The position numbers and the translations under genes are program-made. From Acidobacteriota bacterium (lineage in GTDB: Bacteria > Acidobacteriota > Thermoanaerobaculia > Gp7-AA8): 64,000 nt of DNA. Below, piece after piece: positions 8,095-16,939 of the stretch. The notes under the pieces were generated by a model. The model was not told the origin of the DNA and searched no databases. It worked only from the letters and a program-made list of their open reading frames with translations. Position 1 is the stretch's first letter, and the number at the start of each line of letters is the position of its first letter. The stretch covers positions 1-64,000 of the forward strand of contig JAJPHC010000045.1 of assembly GCA_021325515.1 (NCBI GenBank), written 5' to 3'.

Positions 8095-10761
8095 CTACCG
8101 CGCGAGGCGCGCGGGCCAGTTCTGCAGCAGCGTCACCGGTTCCGGAGGCGCGACGTCGATCAGGCTGTTGAGCAGGAACTTCGAGCCATCGGGCGTGACG
8201 TCGTACTGCCGCGCGATGTGCGTGCGGAGGACGGCCGGGAAGAGCGCCACCGGCGTTTCGGCTTCGAACGTCGCTCCGTTCTTCACAGCGACCGCCATCA
8301 TCCGGTGATCGGCGTTCATGTAGTAGATCTCGCGTCCATCGGCGCGCCACGACGGCACCGTCCCGCCGCCGTTCGAGATCGTCCACTTCTCATCCGAGTC
8401 GGGGAACGCGCGCACGTAGATCTCACTGCGTCCCGATTCGTTCGACTGATACACGATCCACTTTCCGTCGGGCGAGAGCCTGCCGTTCGCTTCGCCGAAC
8501 GGCGTCGCCAGCCACGGCCGCGCTTTCTTCTCCGCAACCGAATAGACCCAGATGTCGGTCTGCATCGATGGGCGATTCGGACCGCTGTTGAAGATCAGCC
8601 ACTTCCCGTCGGCTGACAGATCCGTCGGCCGTTTCGCACGCGCGTCGGTGAACAGCGGTTCGGCGCCGCCTGTGCCGCCGGACGCAATCTGATAGAGATC
8701 GTCGTGGCCTGCCGCATCGCTGATGTAGTAGATCCGCTTGTCGTCCGGCGACCAGAATGGCGACGACTCGTTGCCCGGGTCGTACGTCAGCCGCGTCGTG
8801 CGCCTGCGCACGAGATCGTGAATCCAGATATCGCCCGAGCCCGTGATGGGATCGGACATGTCGACCGCGAGGCGCTTGCCGTCATGCGAGACCGCGGGAC
8901 AGAACAGAACGGCTCCATCTCCGACGCGCTCGATCTCCTTGCCGTTCCGATCCGTCCAGATGAGCTGCGACTGCGGATACGCGGTGCCGTGTTGAAAGAC
9001 GATCGTTCCCTCATCCGCGACCGAGGCGAGCAGGCCGCCGAAGCCGTACGGTGCGAGTTGATCGGCGATCAACACCACAGGGCCTGTCACGTTCCGCGAG
9101 CGGTCGAGCCGTTGCGCGACGAGCGCGCGTCCGCGCGAATACAAGATCCATCCGCGGAAGCCGGAGAGCGAGTAGTCGCTTCCCTTCAGCAACGTGCGGC
9201 GCTGCGTCACGTCGCTGAGTGTTCCTTCGCAGACGATGGGCTGGCCTTCGGCGAAGACGACGTAGCTGAAGTGTTTTCCATCGGGGAAGAAGCTCGGAAA
9301 GCGATGCGCGACCTCGCCACTCTGCAGCGTGGACGCAGGCGAAGGTGTTCCGCCGGAAGACGAGACCTTCATCAGCGGACCTTTCGTGTCCGGTGCATAG
9401 ACGATCGTTCCATCCGGAGCCCACGCGCCGCCGCGAGGGACCACGACCGATGCGATGGCCTGCACAGGCCCGCCCGCGGTGTCGACGATCTTCAGTTGTG
9501 AGCCTGAAAAGAACGCGATCTGTTTCGAGTCGGGCGACCAGAAGGGCAACTGCGCCTCCTCCGTCCCCGCGAGAAAGCGAAAGCCGCCGGCACCGAGCGG
9601 CCGGATGCACAGCGTGTGATTCCCTTTGGCGTCTTCGACGATCATCATCACCGAGGAGCCATCGGGGGAGATCGCAATCGAGCCGCCGGTCGCGAGCATT
9701 CTGTAACCAGTGGGAGGAAGGACGGAGGACTCAACCGTCGCCCTCGGCAGCTCGCGCAATTTGAACCACGCGGCCGCAGCGGCGATCGCGACGAGTGCAG
9801 TCACGGCATGGAGAATCCATCCGATGCGCTCGCGTTTTTTTCTCCACGCGAGCACCGGCGCCGCCACTCCCGCCTCGGAGCCCGCCTGTTCGACCCAGCG
9901 CAACTCGTCGGCGACATCCGACGCGCTTTGCCAGCGCCTCTCGGGATCCTTGGCGAGGCACTTCACGATGACATGCTCGAGCGCCGGCGGTGTCAACGGC
10001 TGCAGCTCTTTCAGCGGCCGCGGCTCGCCGCCGACGATCGCGGCAGCGAGGCTGGTGCGCGTCTTCCCCTGAAACGCACGATGCCCGGTCGCCATCTCGT
10101 AGAGCACCGCGCCTAACGCGAAGATGTCGCTGCGCGGTCCGGCGTCCTCGCCCGCGAGCTGCTCAGGCGCCATGTACTGGAAGGTGCCGAGGACCGTTCC
10201 TTCTTCGGTGAGGGGCTTGTGCTGTGTGGCTTCGTTGAAAGCGATGCCACTCAGCGGACCTTGCGCAAATGCGGAAGGCTTGGCGAGTCCGAAGTCGAGC
10301 AGCTTCGCGCCGGACTTCGTCAGCATGATGTTGCCCGGCTTCAGATCGCGATGGATCACGCCGTGCGCATGGGCCTGCGCGAGCGCGTCCGCCACTTCCG
10401 CGCCGAAGCGGAGCACATCGTGCAGCGGCAGCGGCCCGCGCGCCACGCGGTCGGCGAGCGACTCGCCTTCGAGCAACTCCATCACGAGGTACTCGACGCC
10501 GTTGTCGCTTCCGACGTCATGGAGTGTGCAGATGTTGGGATGCGTCAGTTGCGAGATCGTCTTCGCTTCGCGCTCGAAGCGAACGCGCAGTTGCGCGTTC
10601 TGCGCGAACTCGCCGGGAAGGACTTTCACCGCGACGCTGCGGTCGAGGCGCGAGTCTCGCGCGCGATAGACCTCTCCCATTCCGCCCGCGCCGATCGGCG
10701 AGATGATCTCGTAAGGCCCGAGCCGCGTCCCGGGTGCAATGGTCATCTGGTGTCCGGCCAT
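8095..10761 (-). CDS. Ser/Thr protein kinase with TolB-like propeller
   Basis: The 888-residue protein has the same architecture as its convergent neighbour but only family-level similarity in sequence. The glycine loop IGAGGMGEVY is followed by Lys46 (AVKVL), HRDLKPGN from about 137 and DFG at about 156. A single membrane helix lies near 310-330 (WILHAVTALVAIAAAAAWF). C-terminal blades follow, e.g. AISPDGSSVMMIV, PFWSPDDKRIYYI and RLSPDGKWIVYQS. It starts 30 bp downstream of the hybrid histidine kinase stop, so it may be the last gene of the receptor/YfiR/kinase operon. A second ATG five codons in is an alternative start. Confidence 0.92.
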   Translation of the reverse strand: MAGHQMTIAPGTRLGPYEIISPIGAGGMGEVYRARDSRLDRSVAVKVLPGEFAQNAQLRVRFEREAKTISQLTHPNICTLHDVGSDNGVEYLVMELLEGESLADRVARGPLPLHDVLRFGAEVADALAQAHAHGVIHRDLKPGNIMLTKSGAKLLDFGLAKPSAFAQGPLSGIAFNEATQHKPLTEEGTVLGTFQYMAPEQLAGEDAGPRSDIFALGAVLYEMATGHRAFQGKTRTSLAAAIVGGEPRPLKELQPLTPPALEHVIVKCLAKDPERRWQSASDVADELRWVEQAGSEAGVAAPVLAWRKKRERIGWILHAVTALVAIAAAAAWFKLRELPRATVESSVLPPTGYRMLATGGSIAISPDGSSVMMIVEDAKGNHTLCIRPLGAGGFRFLAGTEEAQLPFWSPDSKQIAFFSGSQLKIVDTAGGPVQAIASVVVPRGGAWAPDGTIVYAPDTKGPLMKVSSSGGTPSPASTLQSGEVAHRFPSFFPDGKHFSYVVFAEGQPIVCEGTLSDVTQRRTLLKGSDYSLSGFRGWILYSRGRALVAQRLDRSRNVTGPVVLIADQLAPYGFGGLLASVADEGTIVFQHGTAYPQSQLIWTDRNGKEIERVGDGAVLFCPAVSHDGKRLAVDMSDPITGSGDIWIHDLVRRRTTRLTYDPGNESSPFWSPDDKRIYYISDAAGHDDLYQIASGGTGGAEPLFTDARAKRPTDLSADGKWLIFNSGPNRPSMQTDIWVYSVAEKKARPWLATPFGEANGRLSPDGKWIVYQSNESGRSEIYVRAFPDSDEKWTISNGGGTVPSWRADGREIYYMNADHRMMAVAVKNGATFEAETPVALFPAVLRTHIARQYDVTPDGSKFLLNSLIDVAPPEPVTLLQNWPARLAR

Positions 10762-10791
10762 TGTAAGCGCGGACGGACTGCGCGCGGACGG

Positions 10792-12936
10792 TCAATGATC
10801 GGACCGGGATGGATCGCTCGCACCCGGTATCACCAGCTCCGACAGCGCAGCGAGCAACGCTTCGGCTGGATATGGCTTGAGGAGGAAGCGGACATTCTTC
10901 CGGTTCAGCGCACGAACGATTGCAGCGGCGTCGCCGTGAGCCGTCGAGAAGATCACTGGCATCTCCGGCTGCGCTTCGGCGATCGTCCGATAAAGCGCGA
11001 GACCGTCCATGTCGGGAAGGCCGATGTCGAGAATGACCGCGTCGGGAACAGACGCGCGCAACATGGCGAGAGCGGACCGGCCGGTGAAGGCGACGCCGAC
11101 TTCGATTCCCTGCTGTTCTTCGAGCAGCGTCTGCACCCCGCTGGCCACGGCCGCGTCGTCCTCGACGAGAAGCACATGGCCTCTGAACGTTCCGCTCGCC
11201 GCGGGCAGCGCGACTGGCGGCACAGCCTCCGCCTCTCCAGAAATCGGAAGCCGGACTTCGAATGTGCTTCCCCGTCCGGGTGCAGTGGTAACCGCGATCG
11301 TCCCGCCATGCGCGCGCGCGATCTGTTCGGCGATCGGGAGACCGAGCCCTGTACCGAACAAATTCTTCGTCGTGAAAAACGGTTCGAACAGGCGCGAGGC
11401 GACTTCGGGCTGCATGCCGGCACCTTCATCGCGCACGGACAGGCACGCCCGATTGCCGTCGCGCACGACGCTCACCTCGATCGTGCCGCCGTTCGGCATC
11501 GCATCGCGTGCATTCGAGATCAGGTTCGTCAGGAGTTGCTGCAACTGCCCGCGATCGGCTTCGATGACGAGGCCGCTGTCGGGCGGAAGAATGTTGAGTA
11601 CCGCTTTCCCAGCCGTATCGCGCAGAGCGGGTGCAAATTCGTCGAGCCACGTGGCGACGCTCAGAGCCTGCCGCTTCGGCACCTGCGGCCGGGTGAAGCT
11701 GAGCACTGCCTGTGTGATCCGTTTGCCGCGATTGATGGTCTGCACCATGCGCTCGCACCACTTGGCGATGCGCGGATTGGATGGTGCCTCGCGACCCACC
11801 AGCTCCACGAACGGCAGGATGCCCATCAGCACGTTGTTGAACTCGTGAGCCACCTTCGTGGCGAGCGTGCCGAGACTGCTGAGCCGCGTCGCTTCCTCGA
11901 GCTGACGCTGAAGCTCGTCGCGCTCAGTCACGTCGTGGAATGTCATCACGGTGCCGGTGATGCGGTCGCCGTCCCGCATCGGCGCGATCGTAGCGTTGAC
12001 GGCGACCGCTGTACCGTCCGCGCGCAGGAATGTTTCCTTCACCTGGCGAGGGCGGCGTGACTGGAGCAGCACCAACAGCGAGCAGTGCTCGCGCGCACAG
12101 CCGGGGTGGAGAAGCTCGTGTCCGTTGCGCCCGAGCACTTCGATCGGCTCGAGACCGAGGACTGCGCCGCCGGCACGGTTCAGGAGAGTGCAGTGTCCAT
12201 CTGCGTCGATGGAGAGGATGCCGTCGTATGCGGACTGCAGCAGTGAGCTCAGTTCGCGCGTGCGTTGCTCGACGAGCTGCTCCAGCCGTTGGTTCAGTTG
12301 CTCGATCTCGTCGAGCATGTGGTTGAAGGTGCGGGCGAGCGTCCCGACTTCATCGTGCGACTTCGCCGGCGCGCGTCTGTGCAAGTCGCCGGCGCGCACT
12401 GCCTCCGCCACGACGGTCATGGCTTCGAGCGGGCGCGTGACGAAGGAGCCGATGGCCAGCGCGAGGACCGTGCCGGCGATGAGGGTGAAGAGACCAAGTC
12501 CCGCCAGCCAGCGGCGTCGCGTGTCGATCTCCTTCATTGCCGGGTCGAGCGAGTACGTGAGGCGAAGAGTTCCGATCTCCGCGTCCCCGCTCCTGACAGG
12601 GACTGATTCGGTCACTCGCCCTTCTGCGACCGTCACCGCGCCGATACAAGTCACGAACGGTTTGCCGGACGAGTCGATCACCTCAAGCGACGCGACGTCG
12701 ATGCTGCGGCAGACCGCAGAAATCGCATCCTGAGCCGAAACGCGATCGCGAAACAGCAGAGAGGGACTGACGGTGAAGGAAGTGAGCTCCGCCGTGCGCC
12801 GCGCGTCGTCGCGCGCGTTCTTCATCTCTTCGTCGCGGTATTGCGCGCTCAGATAGACGACGCCAACCAGAACCAGCAATAACGCGGCAGCGCTCACCAG
12901 TGCGGTGATCTTCCAGCGCAGCGAGATGTTCCTCAT
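10792..12936 (-). CDS. Hybrid sensor histidine kinase (HAMP-PAS-HisKA-HATPase-REC)
   Basis: The 714-residue protein has an N-terminal helix (about 8-28), an extracytoplasmic sensor region, a second helix (about 145-165), a HAMP linker and a PAS domain (GILSIDADGHCTLLNRAGG). The histidine kinase core has the phospho-accepting His in KVAHEFNN, an N box in NLISNARDAMP and G boxes in GTGLGLPIAEQ. A C-terminal receiver domain carries Asp in AVILDIGLPDMDG and a conserved Lys in LLKPY. A phosphorelay to an unlinked output is likely. Its ATG overlaps the stop of the YfiR-like gene by 4 bp, so the two are co-translated and the periplasmic protein probably modulates this kinase. Confidence 0.92.
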   Translation of the reverse strand: MRNISLRWKITALVSAAALLLVLVGVVYLSAQYRDEEMKNARDDARRTAELTSFTVSPSLLFRDRVSAQDAISAVCRSIDVASLEVIDSSGKPFVTCIGAVTVAEGRVTESVPVRSGDAEIGTLRLTYSLDPAMKEIDTRRRWLAGLGLFTLIAGTVLALAIGSFVTRPLEAMTVVAEAVRAGDLHRRAPAKSHDEVGTLARTFNHMLDEIEQLNQRLEQLVEQRTRELSSLLQSAYDGILSIDADGHCTLLNRAGGAVLGLEPIEVLGRNGHELLHPGCAREHCSLLVLLQSRRPRQVKETFLRADGTAVAVNATIAPMRDGDRITGTVMTFHDVTERDELQRQLEEATRLSSLGTLATKVAHEFNNVLMGILPFVELVGREAPSNPRIAKWCERMVQTINRGKRITQAVLSFTRPQVPKRQALSVATWLDEFAPALRDTAGKAVLNILPPDSGLVIEADRGQLQQLLTNLISNARDAMPNGGTIEVSVVRDGNRACLSVRDEGAGMQPEVASRLFEPFFTTKNLFGTGLGLPIAEQIARAHGGTIAVTTAPGRGSTFEVRLPISGEAEAVPPVALPAASGTFRGHVLLVEDDAAVASGVQTLLEEQQGIEVGVAFTGRSALAMLRASVPDAVILDIGLPDMDGLALYRTIAEAQPEMPVIFSTAHGDAAAIVRALNRKNVRFLLKPYPAEALLAALSELVIPGASDPSRSDH

Positions 12937-13472
12937 CGGATCACCCGCGCCAGCTTCAGAAGCTGCGAGCTGAAATCGGAGCCTTCACTGTGCGCCGATG
13001 CAAGGTTGATCAGGATCACCGGCCGGTCGGCCTCCACGGCGATTCCGACCGCCACTCCGCTGGTGACGTATTCGGGAACCGCGGTGATGGTGCGGATGCG
13101 GTGCACGCGAAGCTCGGCGAGAAGCGCGCTGATGTCGACTGCGCGAAGCGGCGCGACGTACGCGACGTCGATGCGGTCGAAGCGGCCGGGATCGTTTTTC
13201 GCCGCGTCGAGATCGATGAGCACGATCTCGATCTTCGCGAGCGCGCCGGCGCGCACCATTTCCTCTTTGACCACGAAGGATTCCCGGTAGAGCCGCTGAT
13301 AAAGGATCGCAAGCCTGATCGGTTCGGACTTTGGAAAGCTCCGGTCGAGAGACCAGATCTTGGTGAACAGCTCGAGCTGCACGCTTGCCGGGATGACGAT
13401 CTCCTCGTGCGCCTGCGCCACGCCGGCGAAGAGTCCCAGCGCGAGCACGCAGACGGCCGTACGGATCTTCAT
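12933..13472 (-). CDS. YfiR family periplasmic protein (DUF4154)
   Basis: The 179-residue protein has a signal peptide (MKIRTAVCVLALGLFAGVAQ, cleavage near AHE). The mature part matches the YfiR/DUF4154 pattern: early IPASVQLELFTKIWSLDR, a central DVAYVAPLRAV and a late VILINLASA. YfiR-type proteins are periplasmic regulators that repress a membrane enzyme or sensor. Here the gene lies between a TonB receptor remnant and a hybrid kinase, with ATGA overlaps on both sides. The start was chosen at the signal-peptide Met; the longer frame upstream is receptor-derived sequence in another phase. Confidence 0.8.
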   Translation of the reverse strand: MKIRTAVCVLALGLFAGVAQAHEEIVIPASVQLELFTKIWSLDRSFPKSEPIRLAILYQRLYRESFVVKEEMVRAGALAKIEIVLIDLDAAKNDPGRFDRIDVAYVAPLRAVDISALLAELRVHRIRTITAVPEYVTSGVAVGIAVEADRPVILINLASAHSEGSDFSSQLLKLARVIR

Positions 13473-13948
13473 CGGCGTGATGGACAGGCGAGAGCGCCCG
13501 TCCCACATTGGAAGACCAGGCGGACCAGATACGTGCGGCCGTCCTGCGCGAGGAGCCAAAGACATGCTCGTTCGTACGATGACTGACCGTCAATCATTAC
13601 GAGCAGCCGGTTGTTGAAGTCCGTTGGACCGCTGACGCCGCGGATTCCAAGGTACTCGTAGTCGCGGTCGTACCGGATGTAGATGCCGCGCACCGCATTG
13701 AGAACCTCAGCCAGCGTTTCCCATCCGTAGCGCGAGATCTCCTCGGCCGTGATCACGGTGACCGACGCCGGCGCGTCGGTCAATCGCTGTTCATATTGCG
13801 CGGCGGTGCTGACCGGCGTGTTGAGCAGCTCGTCGAGCGGAATTCCCGGCTTCTCCTGCGCTGAAGCGGGGAGGGAGGCGCCGAAGACAATCACTCCCCA
13901 GCATGTCCCGCGGACAAGCGCGAGGATGCTCCTGCCGATACTGCTCAT
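13469..13948 (-). pseudogene. TonB-dependent receptor truncated after the plug domain
   Basis: The frame opens with a signal peptide ending near SLPASAQ and continues with a plug domain: LNTPVSTAAQYEQRLTDAPA, SVTVITAEEIS, then LAEVLNAVRGIYIRYDRDYE and NRLLVMIDGQ. Full receptors run 600-800 residues with a 22-strand barrel. Here the frame switches after the plug to about 35 unrelated residues derived from a short GC-rich repeat (GGGACGGGCGCTCTCGCCTG) and stops at the start codon of the YfiR gene. A deletion has removed the barrel, so transport is impossible. Receptor, YfiR and PAS kinase in a row is a common arrangement, so this was probably the cognate receptor. ATG 13993 is an alternative start. 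Confidence 0.75.
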
Positions 13949-13976
13949 GAGGATGCAAACCGAACTTCGGACCTTC

Positions 13977-14014
13977 TGGCAACTTAGTGCCATTTCGTGC
14001 GAGTTGCAACGCAC
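13977..14014. promoter_or_regulatory. Two adjacent inverted repeats, candidate operators
   Basis: In the 136-bp divergent interval between the receptor remnant and ygfK are two close palindromes. TGGCA-N6-TGCCA lies at 13977-13992 and GTGCG-N8-CGCAC at 13997-14014. They sit about 70-105 bp upstream of the ygfK start, a normal place for operators. No regulator gene for the purine-type cluster is in the window, so the binding protein is unknown. If the receptor fragment starts at 13993 instead, the first palindrome would lie within its coding region. Confidence 0.4.
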
Positions 14015-14084
14015 GCCTTCGCGTCACTGCCCCCTGTGATCTCCGCCAGCGACGCGCGATCTTCGCAACAGCCACAATGGCCGG

Positions 14085-15800
14085 ATGGCGGAGCTACTGC
14101 CGTTGCCGTTGGCGCGGCTTGTCACTCGAGCATTCGAGGAGCTCGACCGGCAACGGAGCATCTTCGATCTCCCCGCCCGCAGGTTCGTTTCCGGCCATCC
14201 ACGAATCGACACCTCCGTCGATGTCCACATGCATCGCGTCGCTTCGCCGCTCGGTCCTTCGGCCGGCCCGCACACCGCGATGGCGCAGAACATCGTCCTC
14301 GGCTGGCTCGCCGGCGCGCGCGTGTTCGAGCTGAAGACGGTGCAGATCCTCGACACCCTGCAATTGCCGCGGCCCTGCATCGACGCGCGCAGCGCCGGCT
14401 ACAACGTCGAGTGGTCGCAGGAGCTGAAGATCGAGCAATCGCTCGAGGAATACGTCAAGGCCTCGATGCTGATCGAGATGCTCGCCGCTTCGGGCGAGAT
14501 CGAACTGCAGCCGGGATTCGACCGCGCGCTTTTCGATATCAGCGTCGGCTATGACCTCGCGGGCATTCGCAGCGAGCGCATCGGAGCATTTCTCGCCGGC
14601 ATGCTGGACGCGCGCGGCGTCATCGATCGTCTCCGCGCGGATCTCCCTCCGCGGTGGCGCGACTTCGACTTTCGAACGCGGATCGCCGACACCGTCACGC
14701 TCAGCACATTTCACGGATGTCCGGCAGACGAGATCGAACAGATCGCCGGTTACCTCCTGAGCGAGCTCGGTGTCGATTGCACGCTGAAGCTGAATCCGAC
14801 GCTGCTCGGTTTCCGCGAGGTCATCGAGATTCTGCACGATCGCCTCGGCTTCCATGACATCAAGGTTCCGCCCGGCGTTTTCGAGAACGAGCCGTCGTGG
14901 TCACGGACCGTGGCGATCGCCGGCCGCCTGCGCGATCGCGCGCGAGAGCTCGGGCGCAGTTTCGGCGTGAAGCTCACGAATACGCTCGTCGTCGAGAACC
15001 CGAGCGATTTTCTCCCGCGCTCGGAGACGTTCGCCTACCTCTCCGGCTCTCCGCTTCACGTGCTGGCCATGCACCTCGTGCGGCGCTTCCGGCGCGCGTT
15101 CGGCAATTCGATTCCGCTCTCGTTCTCCGCCGGCATCGATCGCACGAACTATCCCGACGCCGTCGCCCTCGGCCTCGCACCGGTCACCGTCTGTACGGAT
15201 CTGCTGAAGCAGGGCGGCTACGGCCGCCTGCACTCTTACGCGAAGGCTCTCTACGAGCGGATGGAATCGATCGGTGCGGCATCGATCTCCGAATTCATCC
15301 GGCGCGGCCGTCCGGTCACCGTCGCGGAAGCAACGCTGTTGAACACGGATGAATACGTGGAGGCTCTCGACCGCGATGCACGGTATCGCAGGGAGCATGT
15401 GGCGCCGCGGCGCCACACGCGCGTTGAGCATCTCGAGCTCCTCGACTGTTCGACGTGCGATCTCTGCATCCCCGCGTGTCCCAACGATGCGATCTTCCGG
15501 CTGCCGTCGCTCGGCATCGGGAAGAAGTCGCATCAGATCGCCTGCTTCGCGGAGCTCTGCAACGACTGCGGCAATTGCGAAGTGTTCTGTCCCGATCACG
15601 GCGCGCCGAATGCGCTGAAGTTCCGGCTCTTCCTTCGCGAGGAGGCGTTCGCGCGCGACGCGCCGCGCGATGCGTTCCTCGTCCGGCGCGGGCACACGAT
15701 CGCGAGGGGGAACGCGTGTGCCGCTCTCGCCGGCTACGTGGAGCGCGCCGTCTTCGATTCCTCGCGCGTCAACTACTTCAACTGTGGAGAAGCCGAATGA
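14085..15800 (+). CDS. ygfK: YgfK-type putative selenate/purine-pathway reductase, short form
   Basis: The 571-residue protein matches the N-terminal TIM-barrel-like (dihydroorotate dehydrogenase/PreA-like) part of YgfK, e.g. ASPLGPSAGPHTAMAQNIV, FELKTVQI, STFHGCPADEIE and LKLNPTLLGF. Its C-terminal domain has two cysteine clusters: Cys455/458/461/465 (CSTCDLCIPACP) and Cys487/492/495/498/502 (CNDCGNCEVFCP), suited to two [4Fe-4S] clusters. E. coli YgfK is about 1030 residues because a GltD-like FAD/NADPH module follows; that is absent here. The stop overlaps the ygeW start by 4 bp. YgfK is genetically tied to the selenium-dependent purine/urate cluster. Its exact reaction is not settled, and here electrons would have to come from a ferredoxin or partner. 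Confidence 0.85.
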   Translation: MAELLPLPLARLVTRAFEELDRQRSIFDLPARRFVSGHPRIDTSVDVHMHRVASPLGPSAGPHTAMAQNIVLGWLAGARVFELKTVQILDTLQLPRPCIDARSAGYNVEWSQELKIEQSLEEYVKASMLIEMLAASGEIELQPGFDRALFDISVGYDLAGIRSERIGAFLAGMLDARGVIDRLRADLPPRWRDFDFRTRIADTVTLSTFHGCPADEIEQIAGYLLSELGVDCTLKLNPTLLGFREVIEILHDRLGFHDIKVPPGVFENEPSWSRTVAIAGRLRDRARELGRSFGVKLTNTLVVENPSDFLPRSETFAYLSGSPLHVLAMHLVRRFRRAFGNSIPLSFSAGIDRTNYPDAVALGLAPVTVCTDLLKQGGYGRLHSYAKALYERMESIGAASISEFIRRGRPVTVAEATLLNTDEYVEALDRDARYRREHVAPRRHTRVEHLELLDCSTCDLCIPACPNDAIFRLPSLGIGKKSHQIACFAELCNDCGNCEVFCPDHGAPNALKFRLFLREEAFARDAPRDAFLVRRGHTIARGNACAALAGYVERAVFDSSRVNYFNCGEAE

Positions 15801-16939
15801 CTGTCGCCCAGCTTGCCCCATTTCTCGACGCGATCGACGACGCGGTCCTCGCGCCGCTTCATGGCCGGAGCATGCTCCTGACCGATGACTGGAGCCGCGC
15901 CGAAATCGACGCGGTCTGCAGCGTCGCTGCAGCGCTCGAACAGCTCGATCGCCGCGGTGCGCGGACACAACTCCTTGCGAACGAGCTTCATTACGCGCTC
16001 TTCTTCGACAACTCGACGCGCACGAAATCGAGTTGGGCCGGGGCGTCCGTGCGGCTCGGCGGACAGCCGATGGTCGTCGACGGCTCGTCCACGCAGGTCG
16101 CACACGGCGAGACGGCGGAGGAAACCGGCGCGATGCTCGGTATGAACTCCCACGCTCTCGGCATCCGCCACGATCTCATCCTCGGCGAAGGCAATGCGTT
16201 CATGCGCGGCGTGCGCGACGGCATCAACGCCTACCTGCGCGAGAGCGGCGACGAGCGCGTCGTGCCGGTGGTCAACCTGCAGTGCGATGTCGATCATCCG
16301 ACGCAGACGCTCGCCGATCTCACGTTCCTTCGCCAGCGTTTTCCTGACGGCCTCGCGGGGAAGACCATCGCGGTCAGTTGGGCGTACTCACCGAGTTACG
16401 CCAAGCCGCTCTCCGTGCCGCAGGGCCTGATCATGCTGCTGACGCGATTCGGGATGCATGTCCGGCTCGCGCATCCGGACGGCTACGGCCTCATGCCGCA
16501 GTGCCTCCAGAGTGCCGCGAACCATGCCGCGGAGTCGGGCGGCAGCTTCCGCGTCACGCACGACATGGATGATGCGTTCGACGGCGCCGACATCGTCTAT
16601 CCGAAGAGCTGGGGTCCGTACGACCTGATGCTGGCGCGCGTCGATGCGAACCGACGGCGCGACAGCGAGGCGATGAAGACGATCGAGAAGAGTGCGCTCG
16701 AGCGCAATGCCGCGCACCGCGGATGGATCTGCAATGAGGACCGCATGCGCCGCACGCGCAACGCGCAGTACATGCACTGTCTCCCCGCGGACATCGGCGC
16801 GGAAGTCAGCGACAGCGTCATGGAACGCTTTCGCTTTTCGCTCGCGTGCGAAGCGAACAAGAAGGTCTACGTGATCATGGCGCTGCTCGCGGCCGCCAAG
16901 GTGAAGGGTCTGCGCGATGCGCTGAGGAGGATGTCGTGA
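15797..16939 (+). CDS. ygeW: Knotted carbamoyltransferase YgeW
   Basis: The 380-residue protein belongs to the aspartate/ornithine carbamoyltransferase superfamily, YgeW branch. The carbamoyl-phosphate loop is STRT at 73-76 (FFDNSTRTKSSW) and the HCLPAD motif begins at about 327. QCDVDHPTQTLADL and the region around YPKSWGPYDLM fit the YgeW subgroup. The amino substrate of the family is unknown; in the purine-type cluster it may transfer or phosphorolyse a carbamoyl group from a ureido intermediate. The ATG overlaps the ygfK stop by 4 bp and its stop overlaps the GTG of ygeY by 4 bp, so the three genes form one translationally coupled unit. Confidence 0.93.
   Translation: MTVAQLAPFLDAIDDAVLAPLHGRSMLLTDDWSRAEIDAVCSVAAALEQLDRRGARTQLLANELHYALFFDNSTRTKSSWAGASVRLGGQPMVVDGSSTQVAHGETAEETGAMLGMNSHALGIRHDLILGEGNAFMRGVRDGINAYLRESGDERVVPVVNLQCDVDHPTQTLADLTFLRQRFPDGLAGKTIAVSWAYSPSYAKPLSVPQGLIMLLTRFGMHVRLAHPDGYGLMPQCLQSAANHAAESGGSFRVTHDMDDAFDGADIVYPKSWGPYDLMLARVDANRRRDSEAMKTIEKSALERNAAHRGWICNEDRMRRTRNAQYMHCLPADIGAEVSDSVMERFRFSLACEANKKVYVIMALLAAAKVKGLRDALRRMS

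Noticed and set aside
10219-12060. Plus-strand open frame of about 610 codons
   Set aside because: It is antisense to a Ser/Thr kinase and a hybrid histidine kinase with clear motifs; composition is typical of a shadow frame.
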